This document shows positions 51,601-62,514 of a stretch of DNA of 64,000 nt, piece after piece; within the stretch, counting starts at the first letter, position 1; the number at the start of each line of letters is the position of its first letter. The notes under the pieces are model-generated. The model saw only the letters and a list, made by a program, of their open reading frames with translations. It did not search any database and was not told the DNA's origin. The translations under genes were made by a program, and so were the position numbers. The stretch spans positions 26,273,776 through 26,337,775 of the forward strand of contig NC_091550.1 of NCBI RefSeq assembly GCF_042767895.1, in the 5' to 3' direction. The stretch is from Penaeus vannamei (taxonomy: Eukaryota; Arthropoda; Malacostraca; Decapoda; Penaeidae).

Positions 51601-53471
51601 TTAGCATAATAATCATTATAACTGCAATAATGATGATGATAATCATGATAATCATGATAATCACTATAAGGACAGTAATGATAATAATGATGATAATAAT
51701 TATTATCCAGTGCATTTATAATGAAATAAAGGCAAAAAGTAATAAAATCAAAGAAGTCGAAAAATGGCAAAATCTAGCGTATTACAGCCTTATGAGAGAA
51801 ACGTCGAAATAAAAAGCCTTTTTCGCTTTTTATTGGTAATTATGAGGATTTTAACATTAATGCAGGTAATTGTGATGATTTTCATGATAATTCCTTCATT
51901 ATATAAAATAATGATGATAATTATGATGATAATGACAATGATAATGATAATAATAATGGTGATAATGATAAAATCATAATTATAATGATAATTTTCATAA
52001 TTACTGCAATAATATCAATAATCAACTCTATTCCATGAATTATCATACTAATATTGACAATAGAAATAATAAAATCATCATTATCATTGTCAGTATTCTT
52101 TCTAAAATTACATATAATTACAATGATAATGATAAGAATAATAAAATCATAATTATAATGATATTTTTGATAATTACTGCAATAATAGCAATAATCAACT
52201 CTATTCCAATAATTTCCATACTAAAAATGACAATAGAAATAATAATAACATCATTATCCTTGGCATTCTAATTTTTACTATTGTCATTATTATTTCTAAA
52301 ATTGTCATTATTGCTATTAGCATTATAAAAATGGGTATAATGATGAAAATAGCTATAATAATTAGCATGATAGTCATTATAACTAATAATTATGATAAAA
52401 ATGATGATAATCATGATGATAATGACTATAATGATAATAATCATAAAAATAATGACAGTAATTATTATGCAGTCCATTTAAAATGATATAAAGGCCAAAA
52501 GTAATAAAATCCCAAAAGTCGAAAAAACGGCAAATTCTAGCCTTTTGAGATAAACGTCGAGAAAAACCCTTTTCGCTATTTATTGGTAATTATGAGGATT
52601 TTAACATCAATTAAGGTAATTTTGATGATTTTTATGATAATTCCTCCATTATATACAATAATGATGATAATTATGATGATAATGACAATGATAATGATAA
52701 TAATAATGGTGATAATGATAAAATCATAATTATAATGATAATTTTCATAATTACTGCAATAATATCAATAATCAACTCTATTCCATGAATTATCATACTA
52801 ATATTGACAATAGAAATAATAAAATCATCATTATCATTGTCATTATTCTTTCTAAAATTATCATTATTGCTATTACCATTATACAAATAGTTATAATGAA
52901 AATAGCTAAAATAATTAGCATAATGGTCATTATAACTGCAATAATGATGATAATAATGATAATCATGATGATAATGACTATAATGCTAATAAACATAAAA
53001 ATAATGACAGTGATGATAATAATGATAATAATAATTATTATCCAGTCCATTTAAAATGAAATAAAGGCCAATAGTAATAAAATCCCATACGTGGAAAAAC
53101 GGTAAAATCTAGCGTATTACAGCCTTTTGAAAGAAACGTCGAAAAAATTTTTTTTTTGCTTTTTGTTGGTAATTATGAGGATTTTAACATTAATTAAGGT
53201 AATTGTGATGATTTTCATGATAATTCCTTCATTATATACAATAATGATGATAATTATGATGATAATGACATTGATAATTATAAGAATGATAAAATCATAA
53301 TTATAATGATATTTTTTATAATTACTGCAATAATAGCAATAATCAACTTTATTCCAATATTTTTCATACTAATAATGACAATAGAAATAATAATAACATC
53401 ATTATCATTGTCATCATAAATATTACTATTTTCATTATTATTTCTAGAATTACCATTATTGCTATTATCAT

Positions 53472-53513
<42 letters not shown>

Positions 53514-53769
53514 GAAAATGGCTATAATAATTAGCATGATAATAATTATAACTTGAATAATAATGATAATCATGATGCCAATGACTATGATAATAATAAT
53601 CATTTAATAATGACTTTAATGGTAATAATGCTAATAATTATTATATAGTCCATTTACAAAGAAATAAAGGCCAAAAGTCATAAAATCCCATAAATGGAAA
53701 AAACGGCAAAATCTAGCGTATTACAGCTTCATGGGAGAAACGTCGAGAAAAAACCTTTTTCGCTTTTTA
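45680..53769 (+). repeat. Satellite subfamily A, R orientation, about fourteen units (copy 2)
   Basis: Landmarks near 46110, 46625, 47220, 48285, 48860, 49470, 50060, 50600, 51220, 51715, 52470, 53050 and 53650. Colinear with 22871-30502 at offsets that drift between about 22800 and 23345 bp, which shows several unit-scale or sub-unit gains and losses between the copies. No gene is seen. Confidence 0.85.
53476..53510. repeat. (AT)n microsatellite, long allele
   Basis: About 17 AT dinucleotides. The first copy has about eight at the same place, preceded by a longer A run. Confidence 0.9.
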
Positions 53770-54650
53770 TTGGTAATTATGAGAATTTTAACACTATTTC
53801 AGGTAATTATGATGGTTTTCATAATGTATTCATTATATGCAATAATGATGATAATTATGATGATAATGACAATGATAATGACAATAATAATGATAAGGAT
53901 AAAATCATAATTATAATGATAATTTTGATAATTACTGCAATAATAGCAATAATCAACTCTATTCCAATAATTTTCATACTAATAATTACAATAGAAATAA
54001 TAATAACATCATTATCATTGTCATTATAATTATTACTATTGTCATTAATAATTCTAAAAATGTTATTGGTAATTATGAGGATTTTAACATTATTTCAGGT
54101 AATTATGATGGTTTTCATAATTTATTCATTATATGCAATAATGATGATAATTATGATGATAATGACAATGATAGTGACAATAATAAGGATAAAATCAAAA
54201 TTATAATGATAATTTTGATAATTACTGCAATAATAGCAATAATCAACTCTATTCCAATAATTTTCATACTAATAATTACAATAGAAATAATAATAACATC
54301 ATTATCATTGTCATTATAATTATTACTATTGTCATTAGTAATTCTAAAAATTTTATTGGTAATTATGAGGATTTTAACATTATTTCAGGTAATTATGATG
54401 GTTTCCGTAATTTATTCATTATATGCAATAATGATGATAATTATGATGATAATGACAATGATAATGACAATAATAATAAGGATAAAATCATAATTATAAT
54501 GATAATTTTGATAATTACTGCAATAATAGCAATAATCAACTCTATTCCAATAATTTTCATACTAATAATTACAATAGAAATAATAATAACATCATTATCA
54601 TTGTCATTATAATTATTACTATTGTCACTAGTAATTCTAAAATTATTAAT
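53770..54650 (+). repeat. Three tandem half-units of subfamily A, copy 2
   Basis: TTGGTAATTATGAG occurs at 53770, 54065 and 54356 (spacings 295 and 291 bp). Same structure as 30503-31385, so the half-unit expansion predates the split of the two copies. Confidence 0.85.
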
Positions 54651-54837
54651 TTAGCTATTATCATTATAAAAATAGTTATCATGATGAAAATAGCTATAAT
54701 TACCTTAATAATCATTATAACTGCATGATGATAATCATGATGATAATCATGATGATAATGACTATAATAATAATAATCTTAAAAATAATGATAGTCATGA
54801 TAATAATGGTGATAATAATTATTACCCAGTCCATTTA
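54651..54837 (+). repeat. Second half of a subfamily A unit up to the retroelement junction, copy 2
   Basis: Matches 31386-31572. The junction text CCAGTCCATTTATTATGGGT is identical to copy 1. Confidence 0.8.
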
Positions 54838-57019
54838 TTATGGGTTACCTATGTAAAGATTTTGCAGGTTAATGTGACGACGGATTTGGAGGGCTTTGGT
54901 TTTGTTACTGTTGATTTTGAGTCCGAGTTCTTTACAGGTCGACTCGAGGAGATTGAGAGCGAGTTGAGCATTGACATACCTGTTCCTTCCTGTGACAACT
55001 AATTGTAAATCATCAGCGTAGGCTAGAAGATGCGTATTGTTTGGGAAGGGGATTTCTACTAGTTTAACAATTAGGAGGTTGAAAAGAAAAGGGCCCAGGA
55101 GGCCGCCCTGAGGTGTACCATTTTCAAAGGGGTAGAAGTCAGAAGTGTGTCCCTGGAATCTTACTCGAGCTTTCCTGTTTGAGAGGTAGTCCTTGACCCA
55201 TTTGAGAACCTTGCCCTTTACGCCTTTCTCAGCAAGTGCGTGTAGTATGGCATCATGGTTGGCAAGCTCGAAGGCTTTTTCTAGATCAAGGAATACAATC
55301 ACACTGTCGTAGCTGTCAGTTAAGGACAGGAGGGTAGCGATGTTGTCTGCTGTGCCTGTTCCTTTTTCATAGGCCAAAATATGTGGATGGAGGGATGGAA
55401 TGATGTGTTGTAAGCGATGGAGCACAGCACGTTCCATGGTTTTACCTATGCAGGAAAGTAGCGAGATAGGTCGGAAGGCATTAGTACTGTCACGTTTGGG
55501 TATTGGTATTAAGTTGGCAGATTTCCAGGCTTGGGGCAAGGTTCCTTGGTGATATGAGGCATTAAATAGTCTGAGCAGTGTGCCCATACTTGAGGGCCCT
55601 AAGTGGTGGAGCATAGAATAGGGTATTTTATCAATACCTGGGGTTGTGTCTTTAGAAGTCTTTGTAGCTTTCTCGAGTTCAGTTAATGTGAAAGGTGTGT
55701 CACTTTGGGCAGGTGAGTCTATAGCTATTTGAATGACTTGTTGTCGGATGGGCTTCAGCTGTTGTAGCTTCCTTGAAACGGATGCAGGCAGTTGGGTGGA
55801 TGAACAGCGCGTGGCAAAGGAGAGTGCAAGTCTGTTGGCTTCCGAGTGAGGATGAGGATGTGGTGCGGGCATTGAGCGTTTTGCTCCTGATGCCAGTCGT
55901 AGATTGGTCCACATCTCTTTCAAGGATGTGTGAGCAGTTATCGTTTCACACCAAGATAACCAGGCTTTGGCTTTTATTTCTGAGATTTCCATTTTGACAA
56001 GACGTCGTAAGGTGCGAAAAGATTCTAAGATGGTTGGAGAATGGGATCGGTGGAGAGCTTTGCGGAAGATGTTCATTCTATGTTTGAGTTCACGTATCCG
56101 GTCGTTGTAGAACCAGCAGTTCTTGTGCGCATGAAGAGTGACATTGGTAAGGGGAATGCTGCTCTTAGTAGCATTGTGAATGGCATTAGTGAAATCTTTC
56201 TCTAGGTGGGTGGCATCTGACGATGGAATGTAGTTGGAGGCCCATTTCTCCATAGCGTCTGTGAAGAGGGGCCAGTTCGCTTTTTTGAGATTCCATCTTG
56301 GTTTGGGTGGGGGGAGAGTAACCCGCGGAATCCGAACGGTAGTGATAGTGGCAAGGTGGTCAGAAGTTAAATAGGGGTGTAGTTTCCAGTCTGCTATAGG
56401 GAGGAGAGAGGTGGAGAGAATGGTGAGGTCTAGTACTCCTCCACGGACATGAGTTGCAATACCGTTGTTGAGGACAGTAACTTCTGAGAAACTGTCCAGC
56501 AGTTCATTGATATATAGACCGGTGTCATTCATTTTGTGTGCAGAAGGGGTAGATTGGTCGGTCCAAGAGGGGTGATGGGCATTAAGATCACCACAGATGA
56601 GAGGTGGTTCATTGGCTGTTATGCCAAATCATTCTTCAAGCTCTAGAGAACAATCTGCTCAAGGAGGCCGATAAACATTGAAAATGTGGAGGTGTGTTCT
56701 GTAGGATTAGTTTGACGCCTATGCTTTCAATGTTTTCTCCACAATCTGGCGGTGGAGTAATCTCTTCACAGGGTATGGAAGACTTTATAAAAATGGAGAT
56801 TCCCCGTGACTGATTGGGGATGAAAGGGCTGTGAAACGCTGAGTAGCGGTTAATGGAGAAATTGTTGGAGGCTGGAAGGAGAGTTTCCTGGAGAACGATG
56901 ACATCAAAGTTGTCTTCAGTGATTGCTAATGAGAGTGTGGGATAGTTGCACTGAAGGCCAAGAATGTTCCATTGTAGAATACTGATGGAGTCTGAAACGG
57001 AATGCATAACATTACTCAT
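54838..57019 (-). pseudogene. ORF2 of the Jockey/I-like element: APE endonuclease and RT, copy 2
   Basis: ORF2 starts at 57019 by analogy with copy 1. The endonuclease frameshift (near 56690) and the TGA (near 56630) are the same as in copy 1. The 564-residue RT frame (54838-56532) has YADD at 505-508. It differs from copy 1 at nine residues, including ENGTPQGG for ETGTPQGG and TDSYDSV for TDGNDSV. ENGTPQGG is the more usual form in this RT family, so copy 1 probably carries the derived state. Truncated at the satellite junction exactly as copy 1. Confidence 0.88.
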
Positions 57020-57050
57020 GATGTGATGATGTAAGGGTAAAATTAGTGGT

Positions 57051-58697
57051 TTAATTGAGCTCTTGCGTGGTCCTGAGTTCATGAGGTTGGTCTGGAATGT
57101 GTAAGATTGGTGGAGAGCTGGCGGAAGAGTGGAGTTGTGCCGATTGTTGTGCAGGCGTTGGATTACAGAGGCTTGTCTGATTAATCCTGTGAGAAGATGT
57201 AGGAAGAGGTGGAAAGTCTTCTGATGATGCAACGACCGAGGTAATTGTACCAGTATCCTGCTGTACAGGTTCAGAAGGCATGGATTCTTGGGATGAGGAG
57301 GATGTGTTCTTGTGTGGTAAGATGGCAAGGATGTTGTCAATGAGAGTTTGTAAGTGGGAGTGAGGAATAGAGTGACCCAGGGCTAAAAGGCCAAGTTGAA
57401 TGGTATTCACTAGGAATGATCCAATCAGTTCAGGAGGAGCTAAGGAAATTGGTGCTTTGTGACTCATGAAGGGCTGTGAGACTGGGGAGGTGGCAACTGG
57501 TGCAGGAGCAGGAGTAGATAAGGTATGCAGGTTAGCAGCAATAGAAGCTTTGATTGGTTCGTGGCTGAGAGCAGAAGTGTTGAGGTGTTGTGGTTCTCTT
57601 GGTTTGCTCCAATCATGGATCTTTCTCGTGAAGGTTCGAGGCTGAGGGGGCTGCCCTTTTACAGAAGAATCAGGCTTTGATAGCAGAGAGCGTCTCATCT
57701 CACAGCAGAGGTTCCATGCGTGGTGTTTGCCTCCACAGTTTGGGCATTTTGGTTCGGTCTGCTCGCCGTTTTTGAATTTGGTGAGGCAATTGTCTGTTGG
57801 GTGACATTTTGAGCAGATTGCACAGCGTGGAGCAACTTTACATTGGTTGCGGTGATGTCCATAGCGCTGCAAGTTGTAGCACCGGAGTGGTTCTGGGATG
57901 TATTTGCGAGTTCTAAAGGTCCCAAATATGCCCAGATTGATTTCATCAGGGGGTTCTCTTGACATGACCAGGAGAACTTGGCACGTCTCCTCCTTGATTG
58001 GGCGGTATATACAACGTTCAGCAGAGATGACGTCTGGGAGGTCTGTAAGGCGTTGAAGTGGAAAGGCTATGAGGATTTTTTCTAAAAATTGCTCTGAATT
58101 TTCTGGGTTCAGGAACATAAGAGGTAATATTGACAATCTTGCTTGAAGCTAGGGTGGTAAGTGAGTCCAACAACGTGCGTGTAGAATCAGTCTTCGGAGT
58201 GAGAATGAAGTGGCCATCATTGGTAATTGCTGTGGTGACATCTATAGAAGGGAACTCTTCTTCAATAGCAAACATGGCTTCTACAGCTGTGGCAAAGTCT
58301 TTGGATAAGGCAATGAGAAATTTATGGCTCATTTTGGTGAGTGGATAAGGTGAACTAGAGCCTCCCCTATTGGCTGAGGTATTCTGGTCTTGGGCTTGGA
58401 GTTGTGGATCTTTGCCATCTTGATCGGTGCAGGATAGCTCCATGCTGTCATTCGATGATACTCTAGGATCAGCAGCTGAAGAGAGTAATTCATCTGAAGG
58501 CAGAGGATTCAGCTTCATCTTCTTTGATGCTGAGGTGTTGGGATTCTCTGTGGTCTGTACTGGATCAGGGTCTGGGGCATTTTCCTGTGGGGGGAAGTAA
58601 TTCTTTTCCCTTTCTTTGACGTGGAAGCTGTAGGATCTGGAGTCCTGGGCTGAAATTCCATTTTCTGTTTTTTCTTTTTATGATTTGACTTAGACAT
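57051..58697 (-). pseudogene. ORF1 (gag-like, zinc-knuckle) of the Jockey/I-like element, copy 2, frameshifted
   Basis: The likely start is ATG at 58697 (MSKSNHKKKKQKMEFQPRTP), a basic N-terminus. The frame must shift near 58610 to read PDPDPVQTTENPNTSASKKM and onward to KMSHKFLIALSKDFATAVEA, and again near 58085, where an extra A (TCTAAAAATTG versus TCTAAAATTG in copy 1) breaks the frame. The downstream part has knuckles CYNLQRYGHHRNQC, CAICSKCHPTDNC (CX2CX3HX4C) and CPNCGGKHHAWNLC (CX2CX4HX4C). The first lacks its second Cys. It stops at 57051, 31 bp before ORF2. In active relatives this protein packages the element RNA. Confidence 0.85.
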
Positions 58698-58956
58698 CAG
58701 TGACTTAAATGAGGGGTTGTGAGGCCACTACCTACCTAAACCTTTTGGGGTTATAACCTACTGGTGATCAGACAGTCTGCTCAGGTCAACCCCTCGAAAG
58801 CAGAAGCTGAAGTACCCCCAGAACTACCTAACCCTATCAAGAAAAACAAAACCCTTCTCTGTGGTTTAAGTTAGCCGGCCTACCATGCTCCCCTTGTGGC
58901 ACTGCCCGCGGGGTTCACCTTCACCACAGAGGGGACACTAAGAGGTGGCAAAGGAC

Positions 58957-58974
58957 AAAAAAAAAAAAAAAAAA
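58957..58974 (+). repeat. 18-bp poly(A) tract
   Basis: Eighteen A on the plus strand, directly before TGAATGAGATGAATGAGATC. In copy 1 this tract is the right edge of the roughly 700-bp deletion. On the plus strand it could be the tail of a small insertion, but no such element is recognised. Confidence 0.8.
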
Positions 58975-59388
58975 TGAATGAGATGAATGAGATCATTGAC
59001 ATAAAAATGGAACTCTCTGCACTGTTTGGCATGAAAGTTATCAGTTTGGCGTGCGCGCTCTCGACAAGAAGACAATCTCGAATTGGCTACAACAATGGAC
59101 GGCAGCTCGCGGTCCTTGCCAGAAGGAGGTAGCTTCTCTCATTCACAATAAATGTGAAAATTTGATCAGAAGACCCTCCGGTGGAATTGGAGCCAACGCT
59201 AAACAGGATATCGCCACCCTTGCTGGGACGAGTTGTGATCAGCTGCAGCTGCCGCGCGCTTGGTAGTGGATAGTTTTGTGCCTACATGATTTAGTAATGC
59301 AAACTTTCTCTTTCAGAACCCTAAGGTTCTTTCAAAACTATGTTTCGGGTTTCCATGTAAGCCCTATTGTATTGTCTCTCTTTGTCAG
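58975..59388. other. Non-satellite block 5' of the non-LTR element, copy 2
   Basis: Same as 35005-35415 apart from scattered substitutions (for example GGACGGCAGCTCG for GGACGGCAACTCG). The AGAACC-CTAA-GGTTCT stem is at 59315-59330. Subfamily B starts after TTTGTCAGCAAATATT. Confidence 0.5.
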
Positions 59389-62300
59389 CAAATATTAATG
59401 ATAATAATGACAATAATGATAATTATAGAGCCCATTCATGATGAAAATATGCAAAAATTAATTAAATCACAGAAGTCGATCAACCCTTATGAGAGAATAG
59501 ACGAAAATTTTGCAAATAATCCCATTGATATTGACAATAATGATTATAATAATGATAACAATAATAAAACATTAATTATAATGATAATTTGGATAATGAA
59601 ATATTAATATTACTATTTCAGTTATCATTATTGTTATAATCATTATTAAAATAGTTATAATGATGAAAATGGCATAAAAATTATGGCGATAATTAATATA
59701 ATGATATTAATTATGATATTAATGTCAATAATGATAATAATGATAATAATTATAAAGCCCATCCATAATGAAAAAGGCCAAAGGTAAAATATTCCCAAAA
59801 GTAGAAAAAACGGCGAAATCTAGGGAAATTTAGATTTTTGAGGAAATAGTCGAAAAAAAAAACTTTTTCGAGTTAAAATGATAATTTTGATGATTTTAGC
59901 AATAATTCTGCTAATTATGATGATTTTCATGATAACCCCCTTAATAATGATAATAATGACGATAATAATGATAATTATGACAATAATTATGATAATTATG
60001 ACAATAATTATGATAATTATAATAAAATGATGATTATAATGATAATTTCCGTAATTATTGTAATAATAGCAATAATCAAAAATATGCCAATGATTTTCAT
60101 AATAATAATAATAACGATAATGATAATAGGAATAAAAATAGAAATAATTATAATATCGCTATTATTGTTATCATAATTATGATTATCGTTGTTATTATTT
60201 CTAATTATTGTTATTAACATTATGAAAATAACTATAATGATATAAATGACATTAATGATTAAGATAATAATTATTATAATGATTATATTAATGGTAATTA
60301 TGGCGATAATTACTTTAATGATAATAATGATGATAAGGTAAATCCCATCCATAATGGAGAAAAAGGATAAAAGTTAAAAAAAAAATCGAAAAAACGGCGA
60401 AATCTAGGAAAATATAGGCTTTTCAGAAAATAGTCGGAAAACTCCCTTTTTCGAGTTTAAAGCATAATGATGATTCTAGCAATAATACTGCTAATTATGA
60501 TTTTGATAATAATCCCATTAACAATGACAATAATGACGACAAAAATGATAATTATGGCAATAATTATGATAATTATAATAAAAGAATAATCGTAATGATA
60601 ATTTGCGTAATTATGGATATGATAGCAATAATCAACAATATTCTAATGATTTTCATAATAATAATATCAATAATGATAATGATAATTAAAAAATAATAGA
60701 AATAATCATAATATCACTATTATTGTTATTATAATTATTATTATTGTTGTTATTATTTCTAAAATTATCATTATAAAAATAGTTATAATGATAAAAATGA
60801 CATTCATGACTAATATAATAATTATAATAATGATTATATTAAGGGTAATTATGGCGATTATTACTATAATGAAAATAATGTTGATATTAATGACAATAAT
60901 GATAATTTTAATGATGAAAATAATGATTATAAAGCCCATCCATAATTAAAAAATAACAGCGTCGAAATAACAGCGAAATCTACCGACATATAGCCGTTTG
61001 AGAAAATAATCGGGAAAAAAAACCCTTTTCGAGTTTAAATGAAAATTATGATGATTTTAGCAAAATTTCTGCAATTAATAATGACAATAATGACAATAAT
61101 AATGATAATTATATCATTAACTTTGATAATTATAATAAAATCATAATTATAATGATAATTTGCGTTATTAATGCAATAATTGCAATAATCAACAATATTC
61201 TAATGATTTTCTTGTTAATAACAATGACAATAAAAATAATAATAGAGATAATCATTATATCGCTTTTATTATTATTATAATTATTATTATTGTTGTTATT
61301 ATTTCTAAAATTATCATTACCGTTATTATCATTATAAAAATAGTTATAATGATGTAAATGACATTAATAATTAAAATGATAACTATAATAATTATTATAT
61401 TAAGGGCAATTATGGCGATAATTACTAGAATGACAATAATGATCATATTATTGGCAATAATGATAATAATGATGATAAAAATGATAAAGCCCATCCATAA
61501 TGAAAAAGTCTTTTCAGAGAAAAGTCGACTCCCCACCCCTTTTTCGAGTTTAAAGGATAATTATGATGATTTTAGCAATAATTCTGCTAATCATAATGAT
61601 TTTGATGATAATGCCATTAATAATGACAATAATGATAATTATGACATTAATTATGATAATTATAAAAAAATGATAATTATAATGATAATTTGCGTAATTC
61701 ATGCAATAATAGCAATAATCAGCAATATTCTAATATTTTTCATTATGATAAAAATAATAATGACGATAATGATAATAAAGATAATAATAGAAATACTCAT
61801 AATATCGCTATTATTGTTATTATAACTATTATTATTGTCGTTATTATTTCTAAAATTATCAATATAAGAAAAAGTTATAATGATGAAAATGACATTAATG
61901 ATTAAGATAATAACTATTACAATGATTATATTAGGGGGAATTATGGCGATCATTACTATAATGATAATAACGATGATATTAATGGCAATAATGATAATAA
62001 TGATGATATTAATGGCAATAATGATATTAATGATGATATCAATGGCAATAATGACAATACGGAGGATAATGATAATTATGAAGGCTATCCATAATGGAAA
62101 AAGGCTAGAAGTAAAAAAAAATCGGAAAAGTCGAAAAAAAATAGCAAAAACTAGTAATCTTTTGAGAGAATGGTCGAAAAATCCTTTTTTCCAGTTTAAA
62201 GGATATTTATGATGATTTCAGCAAGAATTCTGCTAATTATGATGATTTTCATGATAATCCCATTAATGATGACAATAATAATGATAATCATAACAGTAAT

Positions 62301-62514
62301 TATGATAATTATGACATTAAATATAATAATTATGACATTAATTTTGATAATTACGACATTAATTATGATAAACATAATAAAATAATAATTATAATGATGA
62401 TTTGCGTAATTAATGAAATAATAGCAATAATAATATATTGAAAAAAGTCGAAAAAACGGTGAAATCTAGCAATACATATCTTTTTGAGAATATGGTCGAA
62501 AAAACCCTATAATT
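59389..62514 (+). repeat. Satellite subfamily B, R orientation, about five units
   Basis: Landmarks CCCATCCATAATG or variants lie near 59757, 60342, 60937, 61488 and 62084, with spacings of about 585, 595, 551 and 596 bp. Cores read CGAAAAAACGGCGAAATCTA and TTTTCGAGTTTAAA. The first part to 59932 is the second-copy counterpart of 35416-36000. No gene is seen. Confidence 0.85.
62307..62369 (+). repeat. 21-bp tandem repeat, three copies
   Basis: Units starting AATTATGACATTAA at 62307, 62328 and 62349, inside a subfamily B unit in R orientation. Confidence 0.7.

Larger units (their letters stand above)
54838..58956 (-). mobile_element. Jockey/I-group non-LTR retrotransposon relic, copy 2 (fuller 5' end)
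   Basis: Same 3' cut as copy 1, but this copy keeps the ORF1 N-terminus and about 260 bp of upstream sequence (58698-58956). Read on the minus strand, that upstream stretch starts after an 18-bp T run (58957-58974 as A on the plus strand). Nucleotide divergence from copy 1 is low, judged by nine amino-acid changes in 564. Confidence 0.85.

Noticed and set aside
37073..54837. The same kind of Ile/Met-rich and Asn/Tyr-rich open frames in the second copy of the block.
   Set aside because: Same cause. Frames are not conserved between the two copies wherever indels occur.
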